NCBI GenBank assembly: GCA_936908745.1
Contig: CAKZFX010000010.1
Coordinates: forward strand, 186,001-250,000
DNA: 64,000 bases
Reading direction: 5' to 3'
From: an uncultured Chitinophagaceae bacterium
Lineage (GTDB): Bacteria; Bacteroidota; Bacteroidia; Chitinophagales; Chitinophagaceae
The translations under genes were made by a program, and so were the position numbers. The notes beneath the pieces are model-generated. The model did no database searches and was not told the origin of the DNA. It saw only the letters and a program-made list of their open reading frames with translations. Shown here in pieces: positions 1 through 7,228 of this stretch (its first letter is position 1; every line of letters starts with the position of its first letter).

Positions 1-107
1 TCCTAAGTTGGTGACAATCAGCAGGGAAACTCCCTTCCTTTTTTCAGCCGGATTCAGGAGATTTACAGGAGCGATTTTTTAAAAAAATAGCTTCCACAGG
101 CAACCGC

Positions 108-731
108 ATGTTCATTCCCGACGATATAAATGGAACAAAAGAGCCTTTTTTGTTATCCGCGGATGAATTATCATACCACATTAATGGCTGTGCTCAGAAT
201 AACCGTAAGAGCCAGAAAGAAATCTATACGCATTTCTATGGATATGCTATAGCTGTAACCAGCCGGTATGCGGGTACAGATGAAGATGCAATGGAAATTG
301 TCAATGATGGTTTCCTGAAAGTGTTCAAAGATGTTTACCGTTTCAAACCAGCTTATCTTGATACTGTAGCTTCCTTTCGGGGTTGGTTGCGCACCATTAT
401 GGTCTATACGGCCATTGATCATTTCCGCAAAACACAAAAACACCAGTTGACCGCCGAGATCAATGAATCGTATATGCAGGCGCCGGAACTGAAAGAAAAT
501 GGTTTTGAAAAACTGTCGCACAAAGAACTGCTGACGGCTGTACGGTTATTGACACCGGCCTATCGTGCCGTATTTAACCTGTTCGTGATAGAAGGATTTA
601 CACATGAAGAAATTGCGGGCCATTTGGGTGTGTCTGTCGGCACTTCCAAATCCAACCTGCTTAAAGCAAGAAAGCAACTGCAAAAAATATTACAGCACCT
701 GAACAAAAACCATCAAGTCAATGTGGTCTGA
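108..731 (+). CDS. ECF-type RNA polymerase sigma factor
   Basis: This 207-residue protein has the two-domain layout of an extracytoplasmic-function sigma factor. Region 2 lies at about residues 35-105 (HFYGYAIAVTSRYAG, then DEDAMEIVNDGFLKVFK), and region 4 at about 140-195, with the helix-turn-helix EEIAGHLGVSVGTSKSNL. It would direct RNA polymerase core enzyme to a small set of promoters. The start at 108 leaves about 30 extra residues before region 2, so a later start is possible. Its end overlaps the next gene (start at 721) by 11 bases, which suggests translational coupling and a functional pair. In this group of bacteria such a pair usually consists of a sigma factor and its membrane-bound controller. 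Target genes cannot be read from the sequence. Confidence 0.9.
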   Translation: MFIPDDINGTKEPFLLSADELSYHINGCAQNNRKSQKEIYTHFYGYAIAVTSRYAGTDEDAMEIVNDGFLKVFKDVYRFKPAYLDTVASFRGWLRTIMVYTAIDHFRKTQKHQLTAEINESYMQAPELKENGFEKLSHKELLTAVRLLTPAYRAVFNLFVIEGFTHEEIAGHLGVSVGTSKSNLLKARKQLQKILQHLNKNHQVNVV

Positions 732-2040
732 CGATTTAGATAACGAAATGCGAAGAGCTGCGCAGGACGAAGGCGCGGGCATGACCAGCCGGGGCTGGGA
801 AAAAATGGAGGCTATGCTCGATGAGCATTTGCCTGTGGAAAAGAAAAAGCGTCGCTTCCTTTTCTTCTGGTTATTTGCTGCTTTGTTGTTAGCAGGTGGC
901 AGTGCTTACTTATTGCTGCGCAATGACAATTCTGCTGCGCAAAAAGAACTGGCAAATACTTCTGTGGGAGAAACGCCTGCAACGGAACAACCGGCAATGG
1001 GCAATGAACAAGAGGCAATCGGCAATGGGCAAATGATTCGTTTTCAAAAAACAACATCAGAAACAGTAACCGGCAATCAACAAAACATTACTCAAGGAGA
1101 AACATTGCTTTCACCTTCCAATACTAAAAGCGAACAATCATCTTTTTCATTGTTAACTGGCAGCCCTGGCAAGGGAAGAAAAAAACAGGAAAACGATGGG
1201 GCTGTTACGACTGATTTTTCTGTTTCACAAAATGCTGTTACTGTTGGTAATACAATGCCTGCACAAAACAATACAACGGTTGACACCCATTTATCGTCTT
1301 ATAATAATGGGCCTGTCTCTACCGCAACAGGAAACACCATGGTGGACACCAGCACAAAAAAAGAAGAACCACCGGCAAAAGTTCTCACCGTAACAACAAG
1401 AGTTGAAAATCAAAAAACAAAAAAAGACAGACCTGCTGCAAAAAACAAACTCTCTCTTCTCTTATCCGCCGGGCCCGATCTCAGCAGTATCGGCAATGAT
1501 AAACAAGGCCGCTGGAAAATGCAGACCGGCGTTGGATTGCAATACCAATTCAGCAAACGCTTTAGCCTGCGTACAGGTTTCTATGCAAGCCGTAAAATAT
1601 ATGAAGTGAAACCAAAGGACTACAACCCGCCACCCTACTTCTGGCAATACTACCCGGATATGCAAAAAATTGATGCCGACTGTAAAGTATATGAAGTGCC
1701 GGTAACCCTTGTCTTTGATGTAACGAAAAATCAAAAAAACAACTTCTACATAACAGCCGGGTCCTCTACTTACATTATGAACAAAGAAGTGTATGGGTAT
1801 AGCTACAAAGACAACTTCGGCTACGATCGTTATACACAACGCACAGCGCCGGAAAAATCCGTTGCCTACTTTTCAACCATTGGTCTTTCGGCAGGGTATT
1901 CACGGCAACTGTCAAGCCGGGTGTCTGTTTCGGTGGAGCCCTACTTAAAAATGCCGTTATCAGGTATTGGTTATGGTAAAGTAAAACTTACCAGTGCTGG
2001 GGCGCTGATCAACGCTGCATTCCGTTTGGGCAAAAACTAA
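721..2040 (+). CDS. Membrane-anchored protein with C-terminal beta-barrel domain
   Basis: This 439-residue protein begins with about 45 hydrophilic residues, including WEKMEAMLDEHLP, then KKKRR and one hydrophobic helix at about 46-66. A long Thr/Asn/Gln-rich linker follows (about 67-235). The last 200 residues look like an outer-membrane beta-barrel of the PorT/OMP_b-brl_2 type, with alternating aromatic strands and repeated glycines. The first part resembles the cytoplasmic and transmembrane portion of an anti-sigma factor, and the gene overlaps the ECF sigma gene upstream. I infer that it senses or controls that sigma factor. An inner-membrane helix and a barrel in one chain are topologically puzzling. 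The linker also contains a word-like repeat at 993-1034 built from GGCAATGGGCAATG. Confidence 0.7.
   Translation: MWSDDLDNEMRRAAQDEGAGMTSRGWEKMEAMLDEHLPVEKKKRRFLFFWLFAALLLAGGSAYLLLRNDNSAAQKELANTSVGETPATEQPAMGNEQEAIGNGQMIRFQKTTSETVTGNQQNITQGETLLSPSNTKSEQSSFSLLTGSPGKGRKKQENDGAVTTDFSVSQNAVTVGNTMPAQNNTTVDTHLSSYNNGPVSTATGNTMVDTSTKKEEPPAKVLTVTTRVENQKTKKDRPAAKNKLSLLLSAGPDLSSIGNDKQGRWKMQTGVGLQYQFSKRFSLRTGFYASRKIYEVKPKDYNPPPYFWQYYPDMQKIDADCKVYEVPVTLVFDVTKNQKNNFYITAGSSTYIMNKEVYGYSYKDNFGYDRYTQRTAPEKSVAYFSTIGLSAGYSRQLSSRVSVSVEPYLKMPLSGIGYGKVKLTSAGALINAAFRLGKN
993..1034 (+). repeat. Word-like GGCAAT repeat inside a coding region
   Basis: The words GGCAATG, GGCAATGA, GGCAATC and GGCAATG follow one another with short variation and encode the low-complexity AMGNEQEAIGNGQ segment of the linker. 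The pattern resembles the degenerate oligomer repeats in the intergenic gaps of this window, but here it is kept in frame in a gene. Confidence 0.6.
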
Positions 2041-2096
2041 ATGTTTAGCAAGCAACTTTTCTTTTTTTCTTTCCGATAAGTGATGAAAAGTCATTT

Positions 2097-2939
2097 ATGC
2101 GAATGAAAAAAACATTCCTGGGAATCCTGTCCCTTATCAGCCTTGCCGCATTTATCAATAGTTGCAGTAAAGGTTCCGGTGGCGGCGGCGGTGGTGGCAC
2201 ACCCCCCTGCACAGGTGTTACGATCAATGTAACAGCAACGACAGCCAACCCAACTACAAGCGGCGGCAGCAATGGTAGTATCAATGCCAGCGCTACAGGC
2301 GGATCAGGATTTACCTATAGCATCAATGGCGGCGCTTTTCAATCTTCCGGATCATTTACCGGGTTAGTGGCCGGTGCCTATACCATCACTGCTAAAAGCA
2401 GCGCCGGTTGCACAGGTGCTGCCAGCTTTACACTCAGCAATCCTTCGCCTACTTGCACAGGTGTAACAATCAATGTGACAGCTACGACGACCAATGATGT
2501 TCCTTGTGGTTCCACAACTGCAGGTGCTATCAATGCAACAGCTACCGGTAGCACAGGACTTACGTATAGTATTAACGGAACCACCTTCCAGGCAACGGGC
2601 AACTTTACCGGGCTGGCCGCTGGTTCTTATACAGTGACAGCAAAAGACCTGAACGGTTGCACAGGTACAACCAATGTAACGATCAACAATGCTGCGGCAG
2701 GGCCATTATTTACAGCCGTGAAAGGACTGATGGCTACAAACTGTGTAAGCTGCCATAATCCCGGCAACCTCAATGGCGGAATGAACTGGACGGTGGATTG
2801 TAACATTGTTCAGTTCAAAGACCGTATCAAAGTGCGTGCGGTAGACCAGGGCACCATGCCACCAACAGGTCCGTTGCCACAAAGTGAAAAAGACAAGATC
2901 ACCAACTGGATCAATGCAGGAGGACGCTATACGGATTAA
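2097..2939 (+). CDS. Lipoprotein with SprB-like repeats and a c-type haem motif
   Basis: The protein has 280 residues. A lipoprotein signal ends at FINSC (Cys23) and is followed by a Gly-rich tether. Two repeats of about 80 residues (38-117 and 120-198) each begin CTGVTINVTATT and contain TYSING, FTGL and AGSYTVTAKD-like strands, as in SprB-type repeats of Bacteroidota adhesins. The C-terminal 80 residues hold one haem-attachment motif CVSCH (216-220) with a downstream Met in GTMPPTG, a plausible axial ligand, as in planctomycete-type and other small cytochrome c domains. It probably displays a monohaem cytochrome at the cell surface or in the periplasm. An alternative start at 2103 (MKK) gives a more usual signal peptide. 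The redox partner is unknown. Confidence 0.75.
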   Translation: MRMKKTFLGILSLISLAAFINSCSKGSGGGGGGGTPPCTGVTINVTATTANPTTSGGSNGSINASATGGSGFTYSINGGAFQSSGSFTGLVAGAYTITAKSSAGCTGAASFTLSNPSPTCTGVTINVTATTTNDVPCGSTTAGAINATATGSTGLTYSINGTTFQATGNFTGLAAGSYTVTAKDLNGCTGTTNVTINNAAAGPLFTAVKGLMATNCVSCHNPGNLNGGMNWTVDCNIVQFKDRIKVRAVDQGTMPPTGPLPQSEKDKITNWINAGGRYTD

Positions 2940-2970
2940 CCTGTGAAAAAAACAGCCATAACTAAGAAAG

Positions 2971-2999
2971 GGCTTCGTCGTTTGGCGGAGCCTTTTTTT
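2971..2999 (+). terminator. Rho-independent terminator after the haem lipoprotein gene
   Basis: The stem GGCTTCG/CGGAGCC (one G-T wobble) with an eight-base loop is followed by seven T residues. It lies about 30 bases downstream of the stop codon at 2939. Confidence 0.8.
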
Positions 3000-3461
3000 A
3001 GAGAAAGCCGGGGGTCATGACGAATGCAGGGTAGGTAATTTTATTTTCTGCGCTTATCTGCGAGACCTGTCTGCCGACAGGCAGGTTAGTGGGAAACTAT
3101 TTCACCGCGGAGAACAAGAGAAAAAGAGTTCCGCAGAGAAAGATTAACCGCCAAGACGGAAAGACGCTACGATTCATATCTTATGTATTTCCCTGTCTGC
3201 CGACAGGCAGGTTTGCGAAATCCTTGCGGCATTGTGTGAAAAAATCTGCGCTTATCTGCGAAATCAGCGGGAGATCAAATTCCTTTGTGATCCTTTGTGC
3301 CCCTGTCTGCCGACAGGCAGGTTAATAAGAAACTATTTCACCGCAGAGAACAAGAGAAAAAGAGATGCGCAGAGAAAGATTTTGGCCAGGCCTCATGAGT
3401 AAAAATTCTTAAATAACTTAAACGCCCTGCTTTAAGAACTAAAAACCCAAAACTATAAACC
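3000..3461. repeat. Gene-free stretch of word-like repeats and palindromic 20-mers
   Basis: I see no gene in this gap between convergent genes. It holds three exact copies of CCTGTCTGCCGACAGGCAGG at 3066-3085, 3192-3211 and 3302-3321. The first and third belong to a composite direct repeat of about 80 bases (3066-3145 and 3302-3381) that continues with GAAACTATTTCACCGC, AGAACAAGAGAAAAAGAG and GCAGAGAAAGATT. Other words such as CTGCGCTTATCTGCGA (about 3048 and 3245) and TCCTTTGTGATCCTTTGTGC also recur. A diverged copy of the 20-mer and similar words lie near 63480-63700. The open frame here spells only repeat-derived peptides. Confidence 0.8.
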
Positions 3462-3490
3462 AAAAAGGGTCCCCGAAAAATCAGGAACCC
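3462..3490 (-). terminator. Terminator of the DUF5777 gene
   Basis: Arms GGGTCCC (3467-3473) and GGAACCC (3484-3490) pair with one mismatch. Read on the minus strand, the hairpin is followed by five T residues (3466-3462). It lies 35 bases beyond the minus-strand stop codon at 3525. Confidence 0.65.
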
Positions 3491-3524
3491 GTTTATATAT
3501 CGACAAACCAACTGCTAAAAAAAA

Positions 3525-4457
3525 CTAAGAGACTTTCTTCTTCTTAAAATAAAAATCTCTTGTGATGGTGAATCCCCAGCGAAACTGGCCCTTGCCCCAT
3601 GAGGTCACCGTGCGGGGAATCATACGGTTTTCTAAAATCTCTGTAGCATTTGTAAAATTTAAATGAAATACGTGGCCGCCGGTGATAAACTCGGCGCCGA
3701 TACCAAATACATCATACAGTTCCAGTTGCTGCGAGCGATAAAAGGCTTTGGTGCCGGCCGAATGAAAAGGATGCACATAATCCATGATCAAACCAAAATT
3801 GCGGCGGATAGGCAGGCGAACTGCACCGCCCAATGCAAACACACCCGATTGATCGCCACTTGTAACGTAGGAACGGGTAACAACGGAAGGGCTCAACTGC
3901 AAACTCAGTTTTCCAAAACGCCGTGCAAACATCACCTGGAAAAAATGACTGAACCGGCTGCCAAAACTTTCAAATGAATTATCCTGGTCGGGAAAAGGAC
4001 TACGCTTGGTGGCCGATACCACAGAATTACCGTATAATGTTATAGACACCGGGAAATGATTATCCATTGACTGGCTCATCAATTGATACTTTAATGAAAA
4101 CTCTAACTGCTGTTGCACAAGGCTGGCGCCTTTGGCGCGGGCGAGGCCGATATTTACTTTATTGCTAAGGCCATATACAAAGCCGATCTTCACATCGGTG
4201 GCATTGTCGAGCCCGAAAAAAGTTTTACCACCGCCATTATCTCCGCCGATATCGCCAAAATTGTGGGTGACGTTGAAAGCCAGTGTTCGCTTCGGTATCA
4301 TTTCCACGCTTTGTGTGTTGATGATCTTGGGTGCGGCAAAAATCCATGCGGGCGAGCGGTCGGGTTGTTTGGCCGCTGGTTGTTCAACAATGCTGCTATC
4401 ATCCTGCGCCAAAAGAGTAAAAGGGAAAAGAGAGGCCAGTAAAAAGAAACGTTTCAT
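3525..4457 (-). CDS. DUF5777 family beta-barrel protein
   Basis: The protein has 310 residues with a signal peptide (MKRFFLLASLFPFTLLAQ). The body matches the DUF5777 pattern as I know it: FAAPKIINTQSVEMIPKRTL near residues 44-63, HNFGDIGG, then FFGLDNATDVKIGFVYGLSNKVNIGLARAK and many alternating strands to an aromatic C-terminus. This suggests an outer-membrane beta-barrel. The function of the family is not established. I recall members beside periplasmic c-type cytochromes, and the convergent neighbour at 2097 carries a haem motif, but a functional link here is only a guess. It is transcribed divergently from the lipoprotein gene at 4600 across a 142-base gap. Confidence 0.75.
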   Translation of the reverse strand: MKRFFLLASLFPFTLLAQDDSSIVEQPAAKQPDRSPAWIFAAPKIINTQSVEMIPKRTLAFNVTHNFGDIGGDNGGGKTFFGLDNATDVKIGFVYGLSNKVNIGLARAKGASLVQQQLEFSLKYQLMSQSMDNHFPVSITLYGNSVVSATKRSPFPDQDNSFESFGSRFSHFFQVMFARRFGKLSLQLSPSVVTRSYVTSGDQSGVFALGGAVRLPIRRNFGLIMDYVHPFHSAGTKAFYRSQQLELYDVFGIGAEFITGGHVFHLNFTNATEILENRMIPRTVTSWGKGQFRWGFTITRDFYFKKKKVS

Positions 4458-4599
4458 AAATCCAGCTGTTTACCCTGTTATCGTGCAATACCGGCGACTG
4501 GTTGCCTGTAAAAAATCTTTTCAGGATTAAATAAACAGCACTTTACTTACCGGCAATTTTATTTTCTTTGTTATGAATAGCAACCATTAAACCATCGCT

Positions 4600-5202
4600 A
4601 TGCGACAACCTTTACTATTCGGTTCTATCGTGCTGCCGCTGTTGTTGGCTTCCTGCGGCAGCCTCAACAAAATGGAGCGATACATGAAACTGTCGAGGGA
4701 AAACAAACTCGGTGCTTTTGTGGTCTATAAAAATGGCGATACGCTCCGCGGAAATAAAATAAGGGTGCAGATGAACAGTAAAGACTTCCAGGATGATATA
4801 TGGCTGGATGGAAAACTGGTGGACAGGTCGCAACTGGTATCGTGGCAAACAAATAAAAGCCTGGTAGAAAACGGGAATGCAAGAATACTAAAAGGAAAGA
4901 AAAACTTATACGTACGCACCGAAAGGGTCAGCATACCTTCTTACCGTGATGAGGCCGGGCGGGTGGCGGCCAATCCTTATACCACCACCACTTCTTTATA
5001 CATAAAACATGAAGATGGCCGGATGGAGCTGGTTACTTACAACTCATTGCTGGCGATATTTAAAAATTGCCCGGCTGCATTAAAGAAACTGAAGAATGAC
5101 CCCGACTTTCGCAATGAAAGAGAAACCCCTGGCCGGTATATATCAAAAGACCTTGGCGGCACGATTGCGCAGTTGTTAGAAAACAGTGAAAACTGTTTGT
5201 AA
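4600..5202 (+). CDS. Lipoprotein of unknown family, first of a tandem pair
   Basis: I do not recognise a named family. The protein has 200 residues and a lipoprotein signal ending at LLASC. The mature part opens with GSLNKMERYMKLSRENKLG, followed by VYKNGDTLRGNKIRVQ and a mixed alpha/beta body. Two cysteines besides the lipidated one (in KNCPAAL and ENCL at the very end) are shared with the copy at 5287. The two proteins align end to end without gaps over most of their length and look well over half identical, so this is a tandem duplication. A periplasmic or outer-membrane-facing role is inferred from the lipobox only. Confidence 0.75.
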   Translation: MRQPLLFGSIVLPLLLASCGSLNKMERYMKLSRENKLGAFVVYKNGDTLRGNKIRVQMNSKDFQDDIWLDGKLVDRSQLVSWQTNKSLVENGNARILKGKKNLYVRTERVSIPSYRDEAGRVAANPYTTTTSLYIKHEDGRMELVTYNSLLAIFKNCPAALKKLKNDPDFRNERETPGRYISKDLGGTIAQLLENSENCL

Positions 5203-5286
5203 CAGGTAGCCGGTACCATTGATAGCGGCTTTATTTCCACATAAATAGCTTTCTTTGCCGCCAACAAGTACCATCAAACTATCTGT

Positions 5287-5892
5287 ATGAAACAAACTGC
5301 ATTGCTTCTGCTCATCGCTGTTGCTGTTTTGATCGGCTCCTGCGGCAGCCTCAACAAAATGGATAAATACATGAAAGACTCGAGGGAAAACAACCTCGGC
5401 ACTTTTGTAGCCTATAAAAATGGCGATACGCTGCGGGGCAGTAAGATACGGGTGCAGGTAAATGGTAAGGACTACCAGGATGATATATTCCTTGATGGCA
5501 AACTGGTGAACCGTTCAGAAATACTTTCCTACCAAACCAGTAAGGCACTGAATGAAAGCGGTTTTACACGTATACTAAAAGGAAAAAAAAGTTTGTATTC
5601 CCGCACCGACAGGGTGGCCATCCCTTCTTACAAACATGAGCCGGGGCGCACTTCCGTTACGCCTTATACCACTACCGGCACCTTGCATATCCGCCATGAA
5701 GACGGCCGGATGGAAATAGCCACGTACAAATCATTATCACTGGCCTTCAGGGATTGCCCCTCTGCATTAAAGCGGTTGAAAAAAGATCCGGACTTCCGGT
5801 TTGAGCGTGAAAATCCTAACAGTTATATTCCCAATAGCCTCGGCGGCACGGTGGCCAAACTGCTGGAAAACTACAATGGAGGTTGTTTATGA
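5287..5892 (+). CDS. Lipoprotein of unknown family, second of a tandem pair
   Basis: This is the 201-residue paralogue of the protein at 4600. It has a lipobox at LIGSC, the same opening GSLNKMDKYMKDSRENNLG, and VYKNGDTLRG-like, LDGKLV, RILKGKK, HEDGRME and LGGTVAKLLEN blocks in the same order. The divergence is concentrated in the signal peptide and around residues 80-125. Its stop codon overlaps the start of the GIY-YIG-like gene in an ATGA junction (5889-5892), so the two could be translationally coupled even though base composition changes sharply there. Confidence 0.75.
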   Translation: MKQTALLLLIAVAVLIGSCGSLNKMDKYMKDSRENNLGTFVAYKNGDTLRGSKIRVQVNGKDYQDDIFLDGKLVNRSEILSYQTSKALNESGFTRILKGKKSLYSRTDRVAIPSYKHEPGRTSVTPYTTTGTLHIRHEDGRMEIATYKSLSLAFRDCPSALKRLKKDPDFRFERENPNSYIPNSLGGTVAKLLENYNGGCL

Positions 5893-6467
5893 AGTCTGAA
5901 ACTTGGGCTACTTGTAAGTTATCTTATTTAGATAAGCTGAAACAGGAAATAGAGCAAATTTCAAAAATGCCTGACCCTGTTTTCAGTGAAATAAAAATTG
6001 ATTGCCGTGATATTCATGACGACAATTGTGTTACACAATGGGAGCCTCTCTTGCGGAACATAGGAATAAACAAGGAAACTTCGGTACTTTATTTTTTTTC
6101 TTTTGACCCAGTTCTTCTTGAAAACATTTTAGAGAAAGCAAAAGAGCAGAAAAAAGTTAGAAAGGTTTCTACAGAGAAAGTTTACAGGGCTATGTCCAAG
6201 ATAAATACAAAAAATAGGGAATTGTGTAAAGGTGTGTTGTATGTAGGCAAAACCAATTCTAATTTCCTTTCAAGGTTTACACATCATCTTGGGCTTGTGA
6301 AAAGTGATACCTATGCATTACAACTTAAATATTGGGCAACAGAGTTTAAACTGTCTTTATTTGTAGCTCCTATGAAATTACAACCAGATGAAGTTTACTA
6401 TTTGGAACACCTTGAAACGGCTTTGCACAATAGTTTACATCCTTTGTTGGGAAGAAGTGGTCATTGA
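5889..6467 (+). CDS. GIY-YIG-like nuclease domain protein
   Basis: This protein has 192 residues from the ATG at 5889, which forms an ATGA overlap with the preceding stop; a TTG two codons earlier is less likely. The C-terminal half has the hallmarks of a GIY-YIG-like fold: GVLYVGKT (115-122), FLSRFTHHLG with the candidate catalytic Arg129, and a final helix with Glu173/Glu176 leading to LHPLLGRSGH, an ending common in small proteins of this type. The first 110 residues match no domain I know. DNA or RNA cleavage is inferred from the fold. The gene is much richer in A and T than the lipoprotein gene it overlaps, suggesting acquisition. It may belong to the adjacent defence segment. Confidence 0.65.
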   Translation: MKSETWATCKLSYLDKLKQEIEQISKMPDPVFSEIKIDCRDIHDDNCVTQWEPLLRNIGINKETSVLYFFSFDPVLLENILEKAKEQKKVRKVSTEKVYRAMSKINTKNRELCKGVLYVGKTNSNFLSRFTHHLGLVKSDTYALQLKYWATEFKLSLFVAPMKLQPDEVYYLEHLETALHNSLHPLLGRSGH

Positions 6468-6511
6468 ATACTACACATGATAACAAAGGGTCTCTTTACA
6501 AATTGGTGCTT

Positions 6512-6787
6512 TTATTGCCGCCGTGTATATAATAAATGCACTGCATCAAGAAAGAGACAAAAAAACTCGTAGCCAAAAATCAGGTCTTGCCGTTTGGCGC
6601 CGGTATCGGCTTCTTCCAGTAAATCATTCGTGATAGCCCCTTTGGTCAATACCCATAACTCCTTCTTACTGTCTTCGGGTTTCATGCATTGGAAATACTC
6701 GTCTATAATATCCCATGCGGCTTTTTTACTTTGTTGGGAGAGCAGGGTTTGGTGCAGGTTTTCGAGGTAGGCGGGGAGGGAGTGCAT
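6512..6787 (-). CDS. Small hypothetical protein
   Basis: This 91-residue, mostly helical protein (ENLHQTLLSQQSKKAAWDIIDEYFQ, later FGYEFFCLFLDAVHLLYTRRQ) has no signal peptide and no motif I recognise. It is transcribed divergently from the XRE regulator at 6945, so the AT-rich gap between them must hold both promoters. Base composition is closer to the flanking genome than to the Argonaute genes. It could be a resident gene at the edge of an insertion. Confidence 0.55.
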   Translation of the reverse strand: MHSLPAYLENLHQTLLSQQSKKAAWDIIDEYFQCMKPEDSKKELWVLTKGAITNDLLEEADTGAKRQDLIFGYEFFCLFLDAVHLLYTRRQ

Positions 6788-6825
6788 GCGTTTAAGGCTT
6801 AAAGGGTATAAAATAAGAAACCATT

Positions 6826-6933
6826 AGTATAGAAAATAATACCTAAAGTATAGAAAAAATTACTATAAATACACTTGTTCGTATCTATTTTTTAAACTTT
6901 TATACCTTACAAATGAACAATAGTATATAAAAA
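6826..6933. promoter_or_regulatory. Three direct AGTATA(G/T)AAAA repeats upstream of the XRE gene
   Basis: AGTATAGAAAA occurs at 6826-6836 and 6847-6857, exactly 21 bases apart (two helical turns). A third copy, AGTATATAAAAA, lies at 6922-6933, just before the start codon at 6945. The arrangement is what one would expect for binding sites of the small HTH protein or for overlapping promoter elements. Autoregulation is inference. Confidence 0.45.
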
Positions 6934-6944
6934 GCTAATTATCA

Positions 6945-7163
6945 ATGACGAAACTCGGTCTATATCTCGCACAAAAATCTGTCAACAAGGCTGAAGTTGC
7001 CCGGAAAACAGGACTGACAAAAGCCAGGATGAATGAGCTGACCTTGAATGAACGCAGTCATTTAAGAGCTGAGGAATTATATCTTATTGCGTTGGCGATT
7101 GATGTTGATCCAGGTGATTTATTGGAATCACTTTATAGAGAATCAATGCTAAAGCAGCTTTAA
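6945..7163 (+). CDS. Small XRE-family helix-turn-helix regulator
   Basis: This 72-residue protein consists almost wholly of one Cro/C1-type HTH domain: LAQKSVNKAEVARKTGLTKA (helices 1-3), then LTLNERSHLRAEELYLIALAIDVDPGDLLESLY. It would bind DNA as a dimer in the cytoplasm. It lies 65 bases upstream of the DUF4062-APAZ gene on the same strand, so it is probably the first gene of the short-Argonaute operon and its likely regulator. Direct repeats upstream and an inverted repeat downstream are candidate operators. Whether it contributes to defence or only controls expression is unknown. Confidence 0.8.
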   Translation: MTKLGLYLAQKSVNKAEVARKTGLTKARMNELTLNERSHLRAEELYLIALAIDVDPGDLLESLYRESMLKQL

Positions 7164-7182
7164 AAAACTGTTTTACTATTCT

Positions 7183-7199
7183 TGACTTTTAGTCAAGAG
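7183..7199. promoter_or_regulatory. Perfect inverted repeat between XRE and DUF4062 genes
   Basis: CTTGACT, TTT and AGTCAAG form a perfect 7-base inverted repeat 30 bases before the GTG start of the effector gene. It has no T-tract after it, so an operator or messenger hairpin is more likely than a terminator. Confidence 0.5.
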
Positions 7200-7228
7200 A
7201 TCTTCAATTTAAAAGCTAATCTTTAAAG

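Noticed and set aside
3089..3325. Small plus-strand protein in the 3.0-3.5 kb gap
   Set aside because: Its peptide (for example PCLPTGRF) is a translation of the repeated 20-mer and neighbouring words.
4113..4530. Plus-strand frames opposite the DUF5777 gene
   Set aside because: Shadows of the minus-strand barrel gene, which has a signal peptide and family pattern.
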